From positions 6,448,001-6,512,000 of the forward strand of contig NZ_CP107989.1 in NCBI RefSeq assembly GCF_041435015.1: a stretch of DNA of 64,000 nt, in the 5' to 3' direction. Below the pieces are notes generated by a model. That model was not told where the DNA came from, did not search any database, and saw nothing but the letters and a program-made list of their open reading frames with translations. Within the stretch, counting starts at the first letter, position 1, and each line of letters starts with the position of its first letter. The DNA comes from Streptomyces canus. Lineage in GTDB: Bacteria > Actinomycetota > Actinomycetes > Streptomycetales > Streptomycetaceae. Below are positions 1 to 9,165 of this stretch, piece after piece. The translations under genes and the position numbers were made by a program.

Positions 1-1975
1 CGGGGTCGGTTCCTACTGGGCCGCCGCCTCACCGGCCCTGCGCGCCGAGGACGGCCATGAGGCGCTGATCGCCGCCCGCATCACCGGCGACGAGAAACAG
101 ATGGGGGAGACGCTCGACCGTGTCGCCCCTTCCCTCCGGGGGACGCACGGCCCGGTGAAGGTCGAGATCGGCGGCATCGTCGCGGTGCGACACGAGATGC
201 AGACGATCATCCAGGAGGACCTCACCCGGGCCGAGATGATCGCCCTGCCGATCACGCTCCTGCTGCTGGTGATGGTCTTCGGCAGCGCGATCGCGGCCCT
301 GCTCCCGCTCGGCATCGGCATCGTCGCGATCCTCGGGACGAACGCCGTGCTGCGCGGCCTGACCGAGTTCACCGACGTCTCCGTCTTCGCGATGAACCTC
401 ACCACAGCCCTCGGACTGGGCCTGGCCGTCGACTACGCGCTGTTCATCGTCCGCCGCTTCCGCGAGGAACTGGCCACCGGTGTCGACCCGTCGACGGCCA
501 TCGGGACCACCCTGCGCACGGCGGGCCGCACCGTCCTCTTCTCCGCCCTCACGGTCGCGGTGTCCCTGGCGGCGATGCTGCTCTTCCCGCAGTACTTCCT
601 ACGGTCCTTCGCCTATGCCGGGATGGCCGTCGTCCTGCTGGCCGCGGCAGCCGCCCTGATCCTCCTCCCGGCCGCCCTGATCCTGCTGGGCCACCGGGTC
701 AACTCGCTGGACCTGCGGCGGCTGTTCGGGCGCGGAGCACCGAAGAGGACCGATGCGCAGGACGGCGGCACCGCCTGGGCGCGCGGGGCGGCCCTCGTCA
801 TGCGCCGCGCCCCCTTCTTCGCCCTGGGCACGACCGCCGTCCTGGTCCTGCTCGGACTGCCCTTCCTGGGGGTGAAGTTCGGCACCGCGGACGACCGCCA
901 ACTGCCCGCGTCCGCAGAGTCCCATGTGGTGCAGCAGCACCTCAGGGACGGCTTCCCCGGCAGCCCCGGCGGCGGCCTGGAAGTCCTGGCCGAGGGCAGG
1001 GCGACCCCGGCGCAGTACGCCTCCTACAAGGAGCGGATCGCGGCTCTCCCCGAGGTCCTGCGGGTCGACGGCCCGTTGGTGAAGGGAGACTCGGCGTACT
1101 TCACGGTCCAGCCCAGGGGCGAGGCCGTGGACGCCGGGGCACAGCGCCTGGTCGGCGAACTGCGCTCCACGAAGGCACCCTTCGACACCAAGGTCACCGG
1201 CACGGCCGCCGTCCTGGTCGACTCCAAGCACGCGATCGGTGACCGCCTGCCATGGGCGGCGGTCTTCATCACGATCGTCACCCTGCTGCTGGTGTTCCTG
1301 CTGACGGGCAGCGTCCTGATCCCGATCCAGGCGGTCCTCCTCAACGCCCTCAGCCTGACGGCGATGTTCGGCGCGGTGGTCTGGGTCTTCCAGGACGGAC
1401 ACCTCTCCGGCCTCCTCGGCTTCACCAGTCCGGGCTCCATAGAGACGACGCTCCCGGTCCTGATGTTCTGCGTCGCCTTCGGCCTCTCCATGGACTACGG
1501 CGTCTTCCTCCTTTCCCGCATCAAGGAGGAGTACGACAGGACGGGCGACCACGAGGAGGCGGTCCGCCACGGCCTGCAACGCACGGGAGGCCTGATCACA
1601 GCGGCCGCGGTCATCCTCGCCGTGGTGATGGTGGCGATAGGCACGTCGAGGGTGACCAACACGAAGATGCTGGGCCTGGGCATCGCGCTGGCGGTGCTGA
1701 TGGACGCGATGATCGTCCGCAGTCTGCTGGTCCCGGCGGTGATGAGGCTGACGGGCCGCGCGACCTGGTGGGCACCGGCTCCTCTGAGGCGCTTCCACGA
1801 ACGGTTCGGACTGAGCGAAGGGGAATCCGGACGCCCCGGGGGCGCGGGGCTGGATCGCCATGCGGCCCCGCGGGGTGCGACCAGCGACGATGTACCGACA
1901 GAGGAAAGCGGCGAGGGGATGACAGATGCGAGCGGTGATCTTCGAACGATACGGCGAACGCCTGGAGGTACGTGA
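1..1975 (+). CDS. MMPL/RND-family membrane transporter, C-terminal part (5' end outside window)
   Basis: The reading frame is open from base 2, so the window begins inside the gene; 657 residues are visible and the ATG at 101 is only internal. The protein has two blocks of hydrophobic helices separated by an extracytoplasmic loop. Each block carries the MMPL/RND signature ([15 protein letters not shown] and [20 protein letters not shown]), as expected of the duplicated sterol-sensing-like fold. Actinobacterial MMPL proteins export lipids or other hydrophobic compounds by proton antiport; no substrate can be assigned here. The last 50 bp overlap the downstream dehydrogenase, which suggests co-transcription. 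Confidence 0.9.
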   Translation, partial: GVGSYWAAASPALRAEDGHEALIAARITGDEKQMGETLDRVAPSLRGTHGPVKVEIGGIVAVRHEMQTIIQEDLTRAEMIALPITLLLLVMVFGSAIAALLPLGIGIVAILGTNAVLRGLTEFTDVSVFAMNLTTALGLGLAVDYALFIVRRFREELATGVDPSTAIGTTLRTAGRTVLFSALTVAVSLAAMLLFPQYFLRSFAYAGMAVVLLAAAAALILLPAALILLGHRVNSLDLRRLFGRGAPKRTDAQDGGTAWARGAALVMRRAPFFALGTTAVLVLLGLPFLGVKFGTADDRQLPASAESHVVQQHLRDGFPGSPGGGLEVLAEGRATPAQYASYKERIAALPEVLRVDGPLVKGDSAYFTVQPRGEAVDAGAQRLVGELRSTKAPFDTKVTGTAAVLVDSKHAIGDRLPWAAVFITIVTLLLVFLLTGSVLIPIQAVLLNALSLTAMFGAVVWVFQDGHLSGLLGFTSPGSIETTLPVLMFCVAFGLSMDYGVFLLSRIKEEYDRTGDHEEAVRHGLQRTGGLITAAAVILAVVMVAIGTSRVTNTKMLGLGIALAVLMDAMIVRSLLVPAVMRLTGRATWWAPAPLRRFHERFGLSEGESGRPGGAGLDRHAAPRGATSDDVPTEESGEGMTDASGDLRTIRRTPGGT

Positions 1976-2969
1976 CGTCCCCGACCCCCGCCCGTCGGAC
2001 CACGGCGTGATCGTCCGAGTGGAAGCCACAGGCCTCTGCAGAAGCGACTGGCACGGCTGGCAGGGGCACGACCCCGACATCATCCTCCCTCACGTACCGG
2101 GCCATGAACTCGCCGGAGTCGTGGAAGCCGTCGGCCCCCGCGTGAGCGCCTGGCACCCCGGCGACCGGGTGACGGTCCCCTTCGTCTGCGCCTGCGGCAC
2201 CTGCGCCTCCTGCGCCACCGGTGACCACCAGATCTGCGAGCACCAGACACAGCCCGGATTCACCCACTGGGGTTCCTTCGCCCAGTACGTGGCGCTGGAC
2301 CACGCGGACGTGAACCTGGTGGCCGTGCCGCAGGACATGTCCTTCGCCACGGCCGCCTCCCTGGGCTGCCGTTTCGCCACGGCGTTCAGGGCGGTCGTGC
2401 AGCAGGGCGGGGTCACCGCGGGGGAGTGGGTCGCGGTGCACGGCTGCGGCGGTGTCGGCCTGTCCGCGGTGATGATCGCGGCGGCTTCGGGAGCCCGGGT
2501 GGTGGCGGTGGACGTGTCTCCCCAGGCCCTGGCCCTGGCAAGGAAGTTCGGTGCGGCGGAGTGCGTGGACGCGACCGGCACGAAGGACACCGCGGCGGCG
2601 ATCCGCGACCTGACCGGCGGCGGGGCCCATGTGTCGCTGGACGCCCTCGGCTCACCCGTCACCTGCGCGGCCTCCGTCAACTCCCTGCGCCGCCGCGGCC
2701 GGCACATCCAGGTCGGCCTGCTGCCCTCGCCGGACGGCACGACCCCGGTCCCGATGGCCCGCGCGATCGCCCTGGAGCTCGAACTCCTCGGCAGTCACGG
2801 CATGGCCGCCCACACCTACCCGCCGATGCTGGAACTGGTCCGGGCGGGCGCCCTGCGACCGGATCTGCTGGTCACGTCCACGATCACACTGGACGCGGTC
2901 CCGGACGCCCTGGCGGCGATGGGCACGGCACCCGGAGCGGGGGTGACGGTCATCGAGCCGTGGAGCTGA
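1926..2969 (+). CDS. zinc-dependent alcohol dehydrogenase (MDR family)
   Basis: 347 residues, the usual length for medium-chain dehydrogenases. Catalytic zinc ligands are suggested by [10 protein letters not shown] and PGHELAGVV. The structural zinc is marked by four cysteines in [18 protein letters not shown] Rossmann nucleotide-binding motif ([11 protein letters not shown]) follows. The ATG start lies inside the end of the MMPL gene, giving a 50-bp overlap. It oxidises an alcohol or reduces an aldehyde with NAD(P); the substrate is not predictable from sequence alone. Confidence 0.92.
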   Translation: MRAVIFERYGERLEVRDVPDPRPSDHGVIVRVEATGLCRSDWHGWQGHDPDIILPHVPGHELAGVVEAVGPRVSAWHPGDRVTVPFVCACGTCASCATGDHQICEHQTQPGFTHWGSFAQYVALDHADVNLVAVPQDMSFATAASLGCRFATAFRAVVQQGGVTAGEWVAVHGCGGVGLSAVMIAAASGARVVAVDVSPQALALARKFGAAECVDATGTKDTAAAIRDLTGGGAHVSLDALGSPVTCAASVNSLRRRGRHIQVGLLPSPDGTTPVPMARAIALELELLGSHGMAAHTYPPMLELVRAGALRPDLLVTSTITLDAVPDALAAMGTAPGAGVTVIEPWS

Positions 2970-3516
2970 GGGCGGCCCACTCACGGTCGAGGATGCCCAT
3001 GATCACCCAGTCCACCCACTCGCCGTCCCGCAGATCGGCCTCCCGCCGCACGCCTTCGACCACGAATCCGGCCTTCTCATAGACCCGCAGGGCACGGGAG
3101 TTGTAGCCGTAGGCCTCCAGCTCGACCCGGTGCAGGCCGAGTTGCTCGAAGCCGTAGCCGACGATCAGGCGGGTGGCCTCGGTGCCGAGGCCCCGGCCGC
3201 GTCCCCGGGGGCCGATGAGGGTCCGGAAGGTGCAGCTGCGGGCGTTGCTGTCCCACTCGTACAGGACGGCCTCGCCGACGAGTTCGCCGGTGCCGCGGTC
3301 GGTGACGGCGAGGTCGAGACGGTCGGGCTGCTCGGAGCGGGTGCCGTACCAGGACCGCAGCCGCTCCAGGGTGAGTTCGCCGGAGGGAGCGCCGGTGAAG
3401 CGGACGACCTCGGGGTCCTCGATGATCTCCGCCATGACCTCGGCATCCGCCTCCGTGAACGGCCGCAGCACGGTTCTGTCGCCGGTCAGCACGGGTTTGA
3501 CGGAGAAGTCGCTCAT
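2950..3516 (-). CDS. GNAT family N-acetyltransferase (RimJ/RimL-like)
   Basis: 188 residues. It opens with the RimJ-type pattern [19 protein letters not shown]. The acetyl-CoA loop is [17 protein letters not shown], followed by [17 protein letters not shown] and [11 protein letters not shown]. This is the layout of small ribosomal-protein or antibiotic-type acetyltransferases. It converges on, and overlaps by 20 bp, the end of the dehydrogenase gene. The substrate is unknown. Confidence 0.9.
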   Translation of the reverse strand: MSDFSVKPVLTGDRTVLRPFTEADAEVMAEIIEDPEVVRFTGAPSGELTLERLRSWYGTRSEQPDRLDLAVTDRGTGELVGEAVLYEWDSNARSCTFRTLIGPRGRGRGLGTEATRLIVGYGFEQLGLHRVELEAYGYNSRALRVYEKAGFVVEGVRREADLRDGEWVDWVIMGILDREWAALSSTAR

Positions 3517-3738
3517 GGGCCGACTGTGCCAGACACCGGCTCCTCCCGCCCCGGGATTTTCGGCGGACGGGCACAGGACGACTGCGGCGTCCCAGGTGCC
3601 GCCGGTGGGTCATCGGTGGGTTGCCCGGTGGGTCGTCGGTGCCGGAGGTGAGATCGTCGCCCGCCGACATCCCACAGGGACGGAACCCGGCCAGGTCCGG
3701 CTTGAGGCTCGCGGTGGTGTCACCGGGCGACCCGGCTC

Positions 3739-3939
3739 TCAGTCCTCTCTTCGCCCCCGGTTGCCCGGCCGGGACGCGACCCATGCGCGCACGGTGTCCG
3801 CGTACCAGAAGGGCTTGCCGCCCTCGACGTGATCGGGGGGCGGCAGCAGCCCGTGCTTGCGGTACGACCGCACGGTGTCCGGCTGCACACGGATGTGTGC
3901 CGCGATCTCCTTGTACGACCAGAGCCTTCGGTCGGTCAT
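3739..3939 (-). CDS. small MerR-like helix-turn-helix DNA-binding protein
   Basis: 66 residues from the ATG at 3939; an ATG three codons upstream at 3948 is also possible. The sequence SYKEIAAHIRVQPDTVRSY is a winged HTH of the MerR/excisionase type. It is followed by a wing (GGKPFWYADTVRAWV) and a basic tail. It is the size of the developmental regulator BldC but has a different sequence. There is no effector domain, so it probably binds DNA alone or as an oligomer. Targets are unknown. Confidence 0.85.
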   Translation of the reverse strand: MTDRRLWSYKEIAAHIRVQPDTVRSYRKHGLLPPPDHVEGGKPFWYADTVRAWVASRPGNRGRRED

Positions 3940-3948
3940 GTGGTGCAC

Positions 3949-4378
3949 CTCCCCGCGCGCACCGCGGCGGCGACCGGGAAAGGCCGTCGGGGGTACCGGG
4001 CGCTGCGCTGGCGATCACAAAGCCTGTGCCCGGTGAACGACGCGCGGTTCCTTTCCGTCAGGGCCCGTGTGCCTGGTGTGACATGGAGCCCGCATACCCG
4101 GGACATGTGTGACAAGGAGGGGGAGTTTGTGACAGAGGTGACGCAAAGGCGTACGCGGGCGCGAGGGCGTGGCGCGTTGACAAAGGGGCGGTCTCAGATC
4201 CCTGCGGCTTCCCCTGGTGGCTGACGGCGCTGCAGGCGAGACGCACTCCGAACGCCAACCGCCGCCACTGACGGCGCACTTCGCGAGGGCGGACCGGATC
4301 CGCTGCGCCGGACCCGGCCCGCCGGCTCCCCCCGGCCGGTCCCCCCGGATCAACCGGCTGGACGCGCACAGCGTGCAG
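3949..4378. other. 430-bp intergenic region, no convincing gene
   Basis: This region separates the start of the small HTH gene from the end of the AraC gene. Frames on both strands are long only because of GC bias and show no family signature. A TTGACA hexamer lies at about 4176-4181 on the plus strand, but there is no clear -10 element and no plus-strand gene after it. The HTH gene promoter should lie in the left part. Confidence 0.5.
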
Positions 4379-5371
4379 TCAGGCGGTCCCGTCGGTCTTG
4401 GAGAAATCCGCACTCCGCCCGAAAGCATCGGACGCACCAGGCGTACCAGGCGTACCAGGCGTACCGGGCGTGCTGGACGCACCGGACGCAAGGATCAGGC
4501 TCGTCGCCTCGCCGTCCATCCGGTCCCCGGGCGGGGCGACGGCGAAGGGCAGCCGCCGGGCCGTCGTGAACTCCCGAGGCGTGCACCCGGTCATCGCCTT
4601 GAACTCGCCGCTCAGATGCGCCTGGTCGTAGAACCCGCAGGCCGCCGCGGTCTCCGCCTGTCCGCGCCCCGCGGCGAGCAGCCGCCGAGCCCGCTGCAAC
4701 CGCAGGACTCTCGCCGCCGCCTTGGGCCCCAGCCCGATCTGCTCACGGAACCGGTTCTCCAGATGCCGCACACTCCAGCCCACCTCCTCGGCGAGCCGCC
4801 GCACCGGCATGCCACCACACGTCCGCACGAGCTCCGACCAGGCCCGCACCACCTGGGCCGAACAGGGCGTACCGGCGTCCCACCATCGCGCGAACACGTC
4901 GTCCAGCAACCCGAAGCGCTCCTCCCAGGAGGGCAGCACGGCCAGCGCGGCGGCGAGTTCACCGACCCGCCGGTCCAGGGCGTGCGGAAGCGTGTCGGGA
5001 TCGACGACCCGATCGGCGAGCTCGTACTGCGGGGTCCCGAACAGCGTGAACGCGGCCCAGGGCGTGAGCATCACCTCGATGCCGGACAGCCGGCCGCCGT
5101 GTTCGCCGACGGCGGGTGTGGTGGTGGGCCCGCAGAAGACGGAGACGAGTGTCTCCGGAGGCCGGCCCCCGCGCGTGATGCGCACGGGCTGCTCGAACCC
5201 CAACAGCAGCGTGGCGGCCCCGACGGGCGTCTCGAGGCGCCGCCGCGGCCGGTCCATCGCCAGCCGAACCCCGCGATAGCTCAACACCCCGGGCCGCAGC
5301 CGAGGATGAGGCGCCCCGAGGGCGAACTCCCAGAACTCACCGGACCCACGCCCGGTACGGACCAACACCAT
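4379..5371 (-). CDS. AraC family transcriptional regulator with low-complexity C-terminal tail
   Basis: 330 residues from the ATG at 5371; an in-frame GTG at 5407 would add 12. The N-terminal part is a putative ligand-binding domain. The C-terminal double HTH includes RRLAEEVGWSVRHLENRFRE and AETAAACGFYDQAHLSGEFK, the classic AraC arrangement, then GCTPREF. After the HTH there is a tail of Thr-Pro-Gly triplets encoded by a short DNA tandem repeat (about 4436-4480). It lies next to, and in the same direction as, the sugar isomerase and near the inositol operon, but a regulatory link is not shown by sequence. Confidence 0.88.
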   Translation of the reverse strand: MVLVRTGRGSGEFWEFALGAPHPRLRPGVLSYRGVRLAMDRPRRRLETPVGAATLLLGFEQPVRITRGGRPPETLVSVFCGPTTTPAVGEHGGRLSGIEVMLTPWAAFTLFGTPQYELADRVVDPDTLPHALDRRVGELAAALAVLPSWEERFGLLDDVFARWWDAGTPCSAQVVRAWSELVRTCGGMPVRRLAEEVGWSVRHLENRFREQIGLGPKAAARVLRLQRARRLLAAGRGQAETAAACGFYDQAHLSGEFKAMTGCTPREFTTARRLPFAVAPPGDRMDGEATSLILASGASSTPGTPGTPGTPGASDAFGRSADFSKTDGTA

Positions 5372-5461
5372 CGCCCCAGCTTCACAGCCGACGGGCCACA
5401 GCAACACCCTCTGGGAGCACCAGGAACTGCGCTGCCGCGACCACCGGCCCGCAGCCGAAAA

Positions 5462-6379
5462 CTACGCCCCGCAGGAGCGCAGGAACGCCCTGGTCCGCTG
5501 AGCGATCGGCAACGGCCGATCCGGCTCGCACGGATACATGTCCTGCTCGACGATCGCGAACAGATCGACATCCAGCCGCCCCGCGGCCTCCAGCACAGGA
5601 CCGAGCGCCGGCACACCCGAAGGCGGCTCACACATCACACCCTGCGCCACCGCGGGCCCGAACGGCGTCCCCTTGGCCCGCACGTCCGCGAGGATCTCCG
5701 GATCCACCTGCTTGAGGTGCAGATACCCGATCCGCGGCCCGTACGTCTCGATCAGCTTGACGCTGTCGCCGCCGCAGTACGCGTAGTGCCCGGTGTCCAG
5801 GCACAGCGACACCAGGGAGGAGTCCGTCCCGTCGAGGAACCGGGCCACGTTCTCCTCGCTGTCGATGTGGGTGTCCGCATGCGGGTGGACGACGATCTGG
5901 AGGCCGTACTCCTCCCGCACCCGCTGCCCCAGCCGCTCGGTCAGCGAGGTCAGGTTCCGCCACTGCTCGGGCGTCAGCGAGGACGACTCCAGCACCTCAC
6001 CCGTCTTGTCGTCCCGCCAGAACGACGGAATCACGACAAGGTGCCTGGCCCCCATGGCCTGCGCCAGCACCGCGTTGTCCGCGACATGCGCCCAGGTCTT
6101 CTCCCACACGGCCTCGCCGTGGTGCAGGCCGGTGAAGACGGTACCGGCGGACACCTTCAGGCCACGCCGGGACACCTCCTCGGTGAGGACCGTGGGGTCG
6201 GTCGGCAGATACCCGTACGGCCCCAGCTCGATCCACTCGTAACCGGAGTCCGCGACCTCGTCGAGGAAGCGCTGCCAGGGGACCTGCTGGGGGTCGTCGG
6301 GGAACCACACGCCCCAGGAGTCGGGAGCCGAGCCGATCCGGATGCGGGACAGTGAGGGCTGAGGTGCGGGCGCTGTCAT
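5462..6379 (-). CDS. sugar phosphate isomerase/epimerase, TIM barrel (inositol-pathway IolE/IolI/IolH-like)
   Basis: 305 residues from the ATG at 6379; a TTG nine codons upstream is less likely. AP_endonuc_2-type TIM barrel: GSAPDSWGVWFP at the N-terminus, then IELGPYGYLPTDP, VVHPHADTHID, LCLDTGHYAYCGGD and LHLKQVDP, which contain the expected metal-binding His, Asp and Glu residues. It is transcribed divergently from iolC across about 130 bp, so it probably handles an inositol-derived ketose (inosose dehydratase or isomerase step). Which of the IolE, IolI or IolH roles it fills cannot be settled by eye. Confidence 0.85.
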   Translation of the reverse strand: MTAPAPQPSLSRIRIGSAPDSWGVWFPDDPQQVPWQRFLDEVADSGYEWIELGPYGYLPTDPTVLTEEVSRRGLKVSAGTVFTGLHHGEAVWEKTWAHVADNAVLAQAMGARHLVVIPSFWRDDKTGEVLESSSLTPEQWRNLTSLTERLGQRVREEYGLQIVVHPHADTHIDSEENVARFLDGTDSSLVSLCLDTGHYAYCGGDSVKLIETYGPRIGYLHLKQVDPEILADVRAKGTPFGPAVAQGVMCEPPSGVPALGPVLEAAGRLDVDLFAIVEQDMYPCEPDRPLPIAQRTRAFLRSCGA

Positions 6380-6398
6380 GCCGGTCAGCTTCGGTTCG

Positions 6399-6474
6399 GA
6401 CAGCAAGCGCTGTCAAGGTCTCGTCCGAATGTCTGGACAAAACATTGACAGGGCTCGGCGTCCGGGGCTACAAA
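6399..6474 (+). promoter_or_regulatory. divergent iol promoter region with two inverted repeats
   Basis: For iolC, a TTGACA -35 box at 6445-6450 is followed, 18 bp later, by TACAAA at 6469-6474. This predicts transcription starting near 6480, about 30 bp before the ATG. Two dyads could be operators: GACAGC-N4-GCTGTC at 6399-6414 and AATGT-N9-ACATT at 6428-6446, the latter overlapping the -35 box as expected for a repressor site. The regulator is not identified. Confidence 0.55.
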
Positions 6475-6510
6475 CGCCGGGAGAGCCGACGCAGGTACGA
6501 AGGGAAGCCG

Positions 6511-7461
6511 ATGGCGTACGACCTGATCACCATGGGGCGGATCGGTGTGGACCTGTATCCACTCCAGACCGGTGTCCCGCTGCCGCAGGTGACGTCCTTC
6601 GGTAAATTCCTCGGAGGATCGGCGACCAACGTCGCGGTCGCCGCGGCACGCCTGGGACGGCGGACCGCGGTGATCACCCGCACCGGCGACGACCCCTTCG
6701 GCGCCTATCTGCACGAGGCCCTCCAGGGCTTCGGCGTGGACGACCGCTGGGTCACCCCGGTCCCCGGCCTGCCGACCCCCGTCACCTTCTGCGAGATCTT
6801 CCCGCCGGACGACTTCCCGCTGTACTTCTACCGGCAGCCCAAGGCCCCCGACCTGGAGATCGACGCCCACGAGCTGGACCTCGACGCGATCCGCGAGGCG
6901 AGCATCTTCTGGGTCACCGGCACCGGCCTGAGCGAGGAGCCCAGTCGTACGGCAACCCTGGCGGCCCTCGCCCACCGCGCGAAGGCGGGCACCACCGTCT
7001 TCGACCTGGACTGGCGCCCGATGTTCTGGAAGGACCCGGCGGAGGCCCGCCCCTTCTACGAAGAGGCCCTGCGGCACACCACCGTCGCCGTCGGCAACCT
7101 CGACGAGGTCGGGGTCGCCACCGGCGTACGCGAACCGCACGCCGCCGCCCGCGCCCTCCTGGACGCCGGTGTCGAACTGGCGGTCGTCAAGCAGGGCCCC
7201 AAGGGCGTCCTCGCCGTCAACAGCAGGGGCGAGTCCGCCGAGGTCCCGCCCCTGCCCGTGAACGTCCTCAACGGCCTCGGCGCCGGTGACGCCTTCGGCG
7301 GCTCCCTCTGCCACGGCCTGCTCAACGGCTGGGACCTGGAGAAGATCATGCGGCACGCCAACGCGGCCGGGGCCATCGTCGCCTCCCGTCTGGAGTGCAG
7401 CTCGGCCATGCCGACGACCGACGAGATCGACAGCGCAATCGCGGCGGGAGCGGTCAAGTGA
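6511..7461 (+). CDS. iolC: 5-dehydro-2-deoxygluconokinase (IolC), PfkB family
   Basis: 316 residues, normal for the family. PfkB/ribokinase signatures are present: FLGGSATNVAVAAARLG near the N-terminus and NGLGAGDAFGGSLCHGL, whose GAGD holds the catalytic Asp. IolC phosphorylates 5-dehydro-2-deoxy-D-gluconate in myo-inositol catabolism. The start at 6511 removes an unrelated upstream extension and follows an AGGGAAG ribosome site. The stop overlaps the next gene's GTG start by four bases, so it is the first gene of a coupled operon. Confidence 0.95.
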   Translation: MAYDLITMGRIGVDLYPLQTGVPLPQVTSFGKFLGGSATNVAVAAARLGRRTAVITRTGDDPFGAYLHEALQGFGVDDRWVTPVPGLPTPVTFCEIFPPDDFPLYFYRQPKAPDLEIDAHELDLDAIREASIFWVTGTGLSEEPSRTATLAALAHRAKAGTTVFDLDWRPMFWKDPAEARPFYEEALRHTTVAVGNLDEVGVATGVREPHAAARALLDAGVELAVVKQGPKGVLAVNSRGESAEVPPLPVNVLNGLGAGDAFGGSLCHGLLNGWDLEKIMRHANAAGAIVASRLECSSAMPTTDEIDSAIAAGAVK

Positions 7462-8339
7462 GGGTCGACATCGCGGAACTCGTCCGCCTGCGTGCCGAAC
7501 ACCCCGAGGCGATCGCCGAGGCGGCCGCCCGCCGCACCCGCAGGCCGCTGCTCAACGACAGCGGCCGTCTGATGATCGTCGCCGCCGACCACCCCGCCCG
7601 GGGCGCCCTCGGCGTCGGCGGCAACCGGATGGCCATGGCCAACCGCGCCGACCTGCTCGAGCGCCTCTGCCTGGCGCTGTCCCGCCCCGGCGTCGACGGC
7701 GTCCTCGCCACCGCCGACATCCTGGACGACCTGCTGCTGCTCGGCGCCCTGGACGGCAAGGTCGTCCTGGGCTCCATGAACCGCGGTGGCCTCCAGGGCG
7801 CGAGCTTCGAGCTCGACGACCGCTTCACCGGCCACCGCCCCGAGGACATCGAGCGCCTCGGCTTCGACGCCGGCAAACTGCTCCTGCGCATCGACTACGA
7901 CGACCCGGGCTCCCTCACCACCATGGAGTCCACGGCCCGCGCCATCGACGACATGGCGGCTCGCCGACTCCCCGTGTTCGTCGAGCCGTTCATCAGCGGC
8001 CGCACCACCGAGGGCAAGGTCAGGAACGACCTCTCCGCCGAGGCCGTCAGCAAGTCGATCGCCATCGCCTCGGGCCTGGGCGGCAGTTCGGCCTACACCT
8101 GGCTCAAGGTGCCGGTCACCGACAACCCCGACGACATGGCCGAGGTCATGGCGACCTCCACACTCCCCGCCGTACTGCTGGGCGGCGAGGTCGGGGACGA
8201 CCAGGACGGCGCGTACGAGAAGTGGCGCGGCGCCCTCCAACTCCCCACCGTGCGCGGCCTGGTGGTCGGCCGTTCGCTGCTGTACCCGGCGGACGGCGAC
8301 GTGGCCGCCGCCGTGGACACCGCCGTAGGACTGCTGTGA
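7458..8339 (+). CDS. class I aldolase-like protein of the iol cluster (Cgl0159 family)
   Basis: 293 residues from a GTG that overlaps the iolC stop (GTGA). It is a (beta/alpha)8 protein resembling DhnA/deoxyribose-phosphate aldolases: LMIVAADHPARGALGVG, a central VFVEPFISGRTTEGKVRND and a C-terminal LVVGRSLLYPADGDV phosphate-binding-like loop. Similar genes sit between iolC and iolB in actinobacterial inositol clusters. It is therefore the likely IolJ-type aldolase cleaving 6-phospho-5-dehydro-2-deoxygluconate; this role is inferred from position and fold. Confidence 0.85.
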   Translation: MRVDIAELVRLRAEHPEAIAEAAARRTRRPLLNDSGRLMIVAADHPARGALGVGGNRMAMANRADLLERLCLALSRPGVDGVLATADILDDLLLLGALDGKVVLGSMNRGGLQGASFELDDRFTGHRPEDIERLGFDAGKLLLRIDYDDPGSLTTMESTARAIDDMAARRLPVFVEPFISGRTTEGKVRNDLSAEAVSKSIAIASGLGGSSAYTWLKVPVTDNPDDMAEVMATSTLPAVLLGGEVGDDQDGAYEKWRGALQLPTVRGLVVGRSLLYPADGDVAAAVDTAVGLL

Positions 8340-8349
8340 GGGCCGCCGC

Positions 8350-9165
8350 ATGACACAGAACGAGCTGTACGTCCCCAAGGGTGGCTCCACCAACGCCCAG
8401 TACACGCTGGACATCGACCCCAAGCGGGCGGGCTGGACCCACAGCAGCCTGCGCATCGTCGAGCTGGCACCCGGCGGCACCCACACCTTCACCTCCGGTG
8501 ACAGCGAGTGGATCGTGCTTCCGCTGGAGGGCGCCTGTACCGTCCACACCGATAACGAAGAGTTCCAACTCCTGGGCCGGGAAAGCGTGTTCGCCGGAGT
8601 CTCGGACTTCGCGTACGTGCCCCGGGACGCCCAGGCATCGATCGCCTCCGGCGCGGGAGGCCGCTTCGCCCTGGCAGGAGCGAAGTGCGAGCGACGACTC
8701 CCCGCCCGCTACGGCCCCGCGCCGGAGGTCCCCGTCGAAGACCGCGGCAGTGGCAGCCAGTTGCGGCACGTCCGCAACTTCGCCTCCGCCGACGCCTTCG
8801 ACTGCGACAAGCTCATCGCCGTCGAGGTGGTCACTCCCGGCGGCAACTGGTCCTCGTATCCGCCGCACAAGCACGACGAGCACCGGCCCGGCGTGGAAGC
8901 GGAGCTGGAGGAGATCTACTACTTCGAGATCGACGGCCCGAACGGTTTCGGCTATCAGCGCGTATCCCCCTCCCGTGAGGGCGGATCCGACGTCCTCGCC
9001 GAGGTCCGCTCCGGCGACGCCGTCCTCGTCCCCGACGGATGGCACGGCCCGTCCATCGCCCAGCCCGGCCACGACATGTACTACCTGAACGTCATGGCGG
9101 GACCGGGTGAGACGCGGGAGTGGCGGATCTGCTTCCACCCGGACCACACGGAGGGTTACCGATGA
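8350..9165 (+). CDS. iolB: 5-deoxy-glucuronate isomerase (IolB)
   Basis: 271 residues, the usual IolB length. It is a double-cupin protein; the metal-binding motif is visible in YPPHKHDEHRPGVEAELEE, followed by YYFEIDGPNGFGYQRV and VLVPDGWHGPSIAQPGHDMY. It isomerises 5-deoxy-D-glucuronate to 5-dehydro-2-deoxy-D-gluconate, the substrate of IolC. It follows the aldolase gene after 10 bp and overlaps iolD by ATGA. Confidence 0.95.
   Translation: MTQNELYVPKGGSTNAQYTLDIDPKRAGWTHSSLRIVELAPGGTHTFTSGDSEWIVLPLEGACTVHTDNEEFQLLGRESVFAGVSDFAYVPRDAQASIASGAGGRFALAGAKCERRLPARYGPAPEVPVEDRGSGSQLRHVRNFASADAFDCDKLIAVEVVTPGGNWSSYPPHKHDEHRPGVEAELEEIYYFEIDGPNGFGYQRVSPSREGGSDVLAEVRSGDAVLVPDGWHGPSIAQPGHDMYYLNVMAGPGETREWRICFHPDHTEGYR

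Noticed and set aside
599..2083. Long minus-strand frame opposite the MMPL and dehydrogenase genes
   Set aside because: Arg/Gly/Asp-rich antisense shadow typical of high-GC DNA, overlapping well-supported genes.
4217..6355. 712-residue plus-strand frame
   Set aside because: It is antisense to the AraC and isomerase genes and has Pro/Arg-rich shadow composition.
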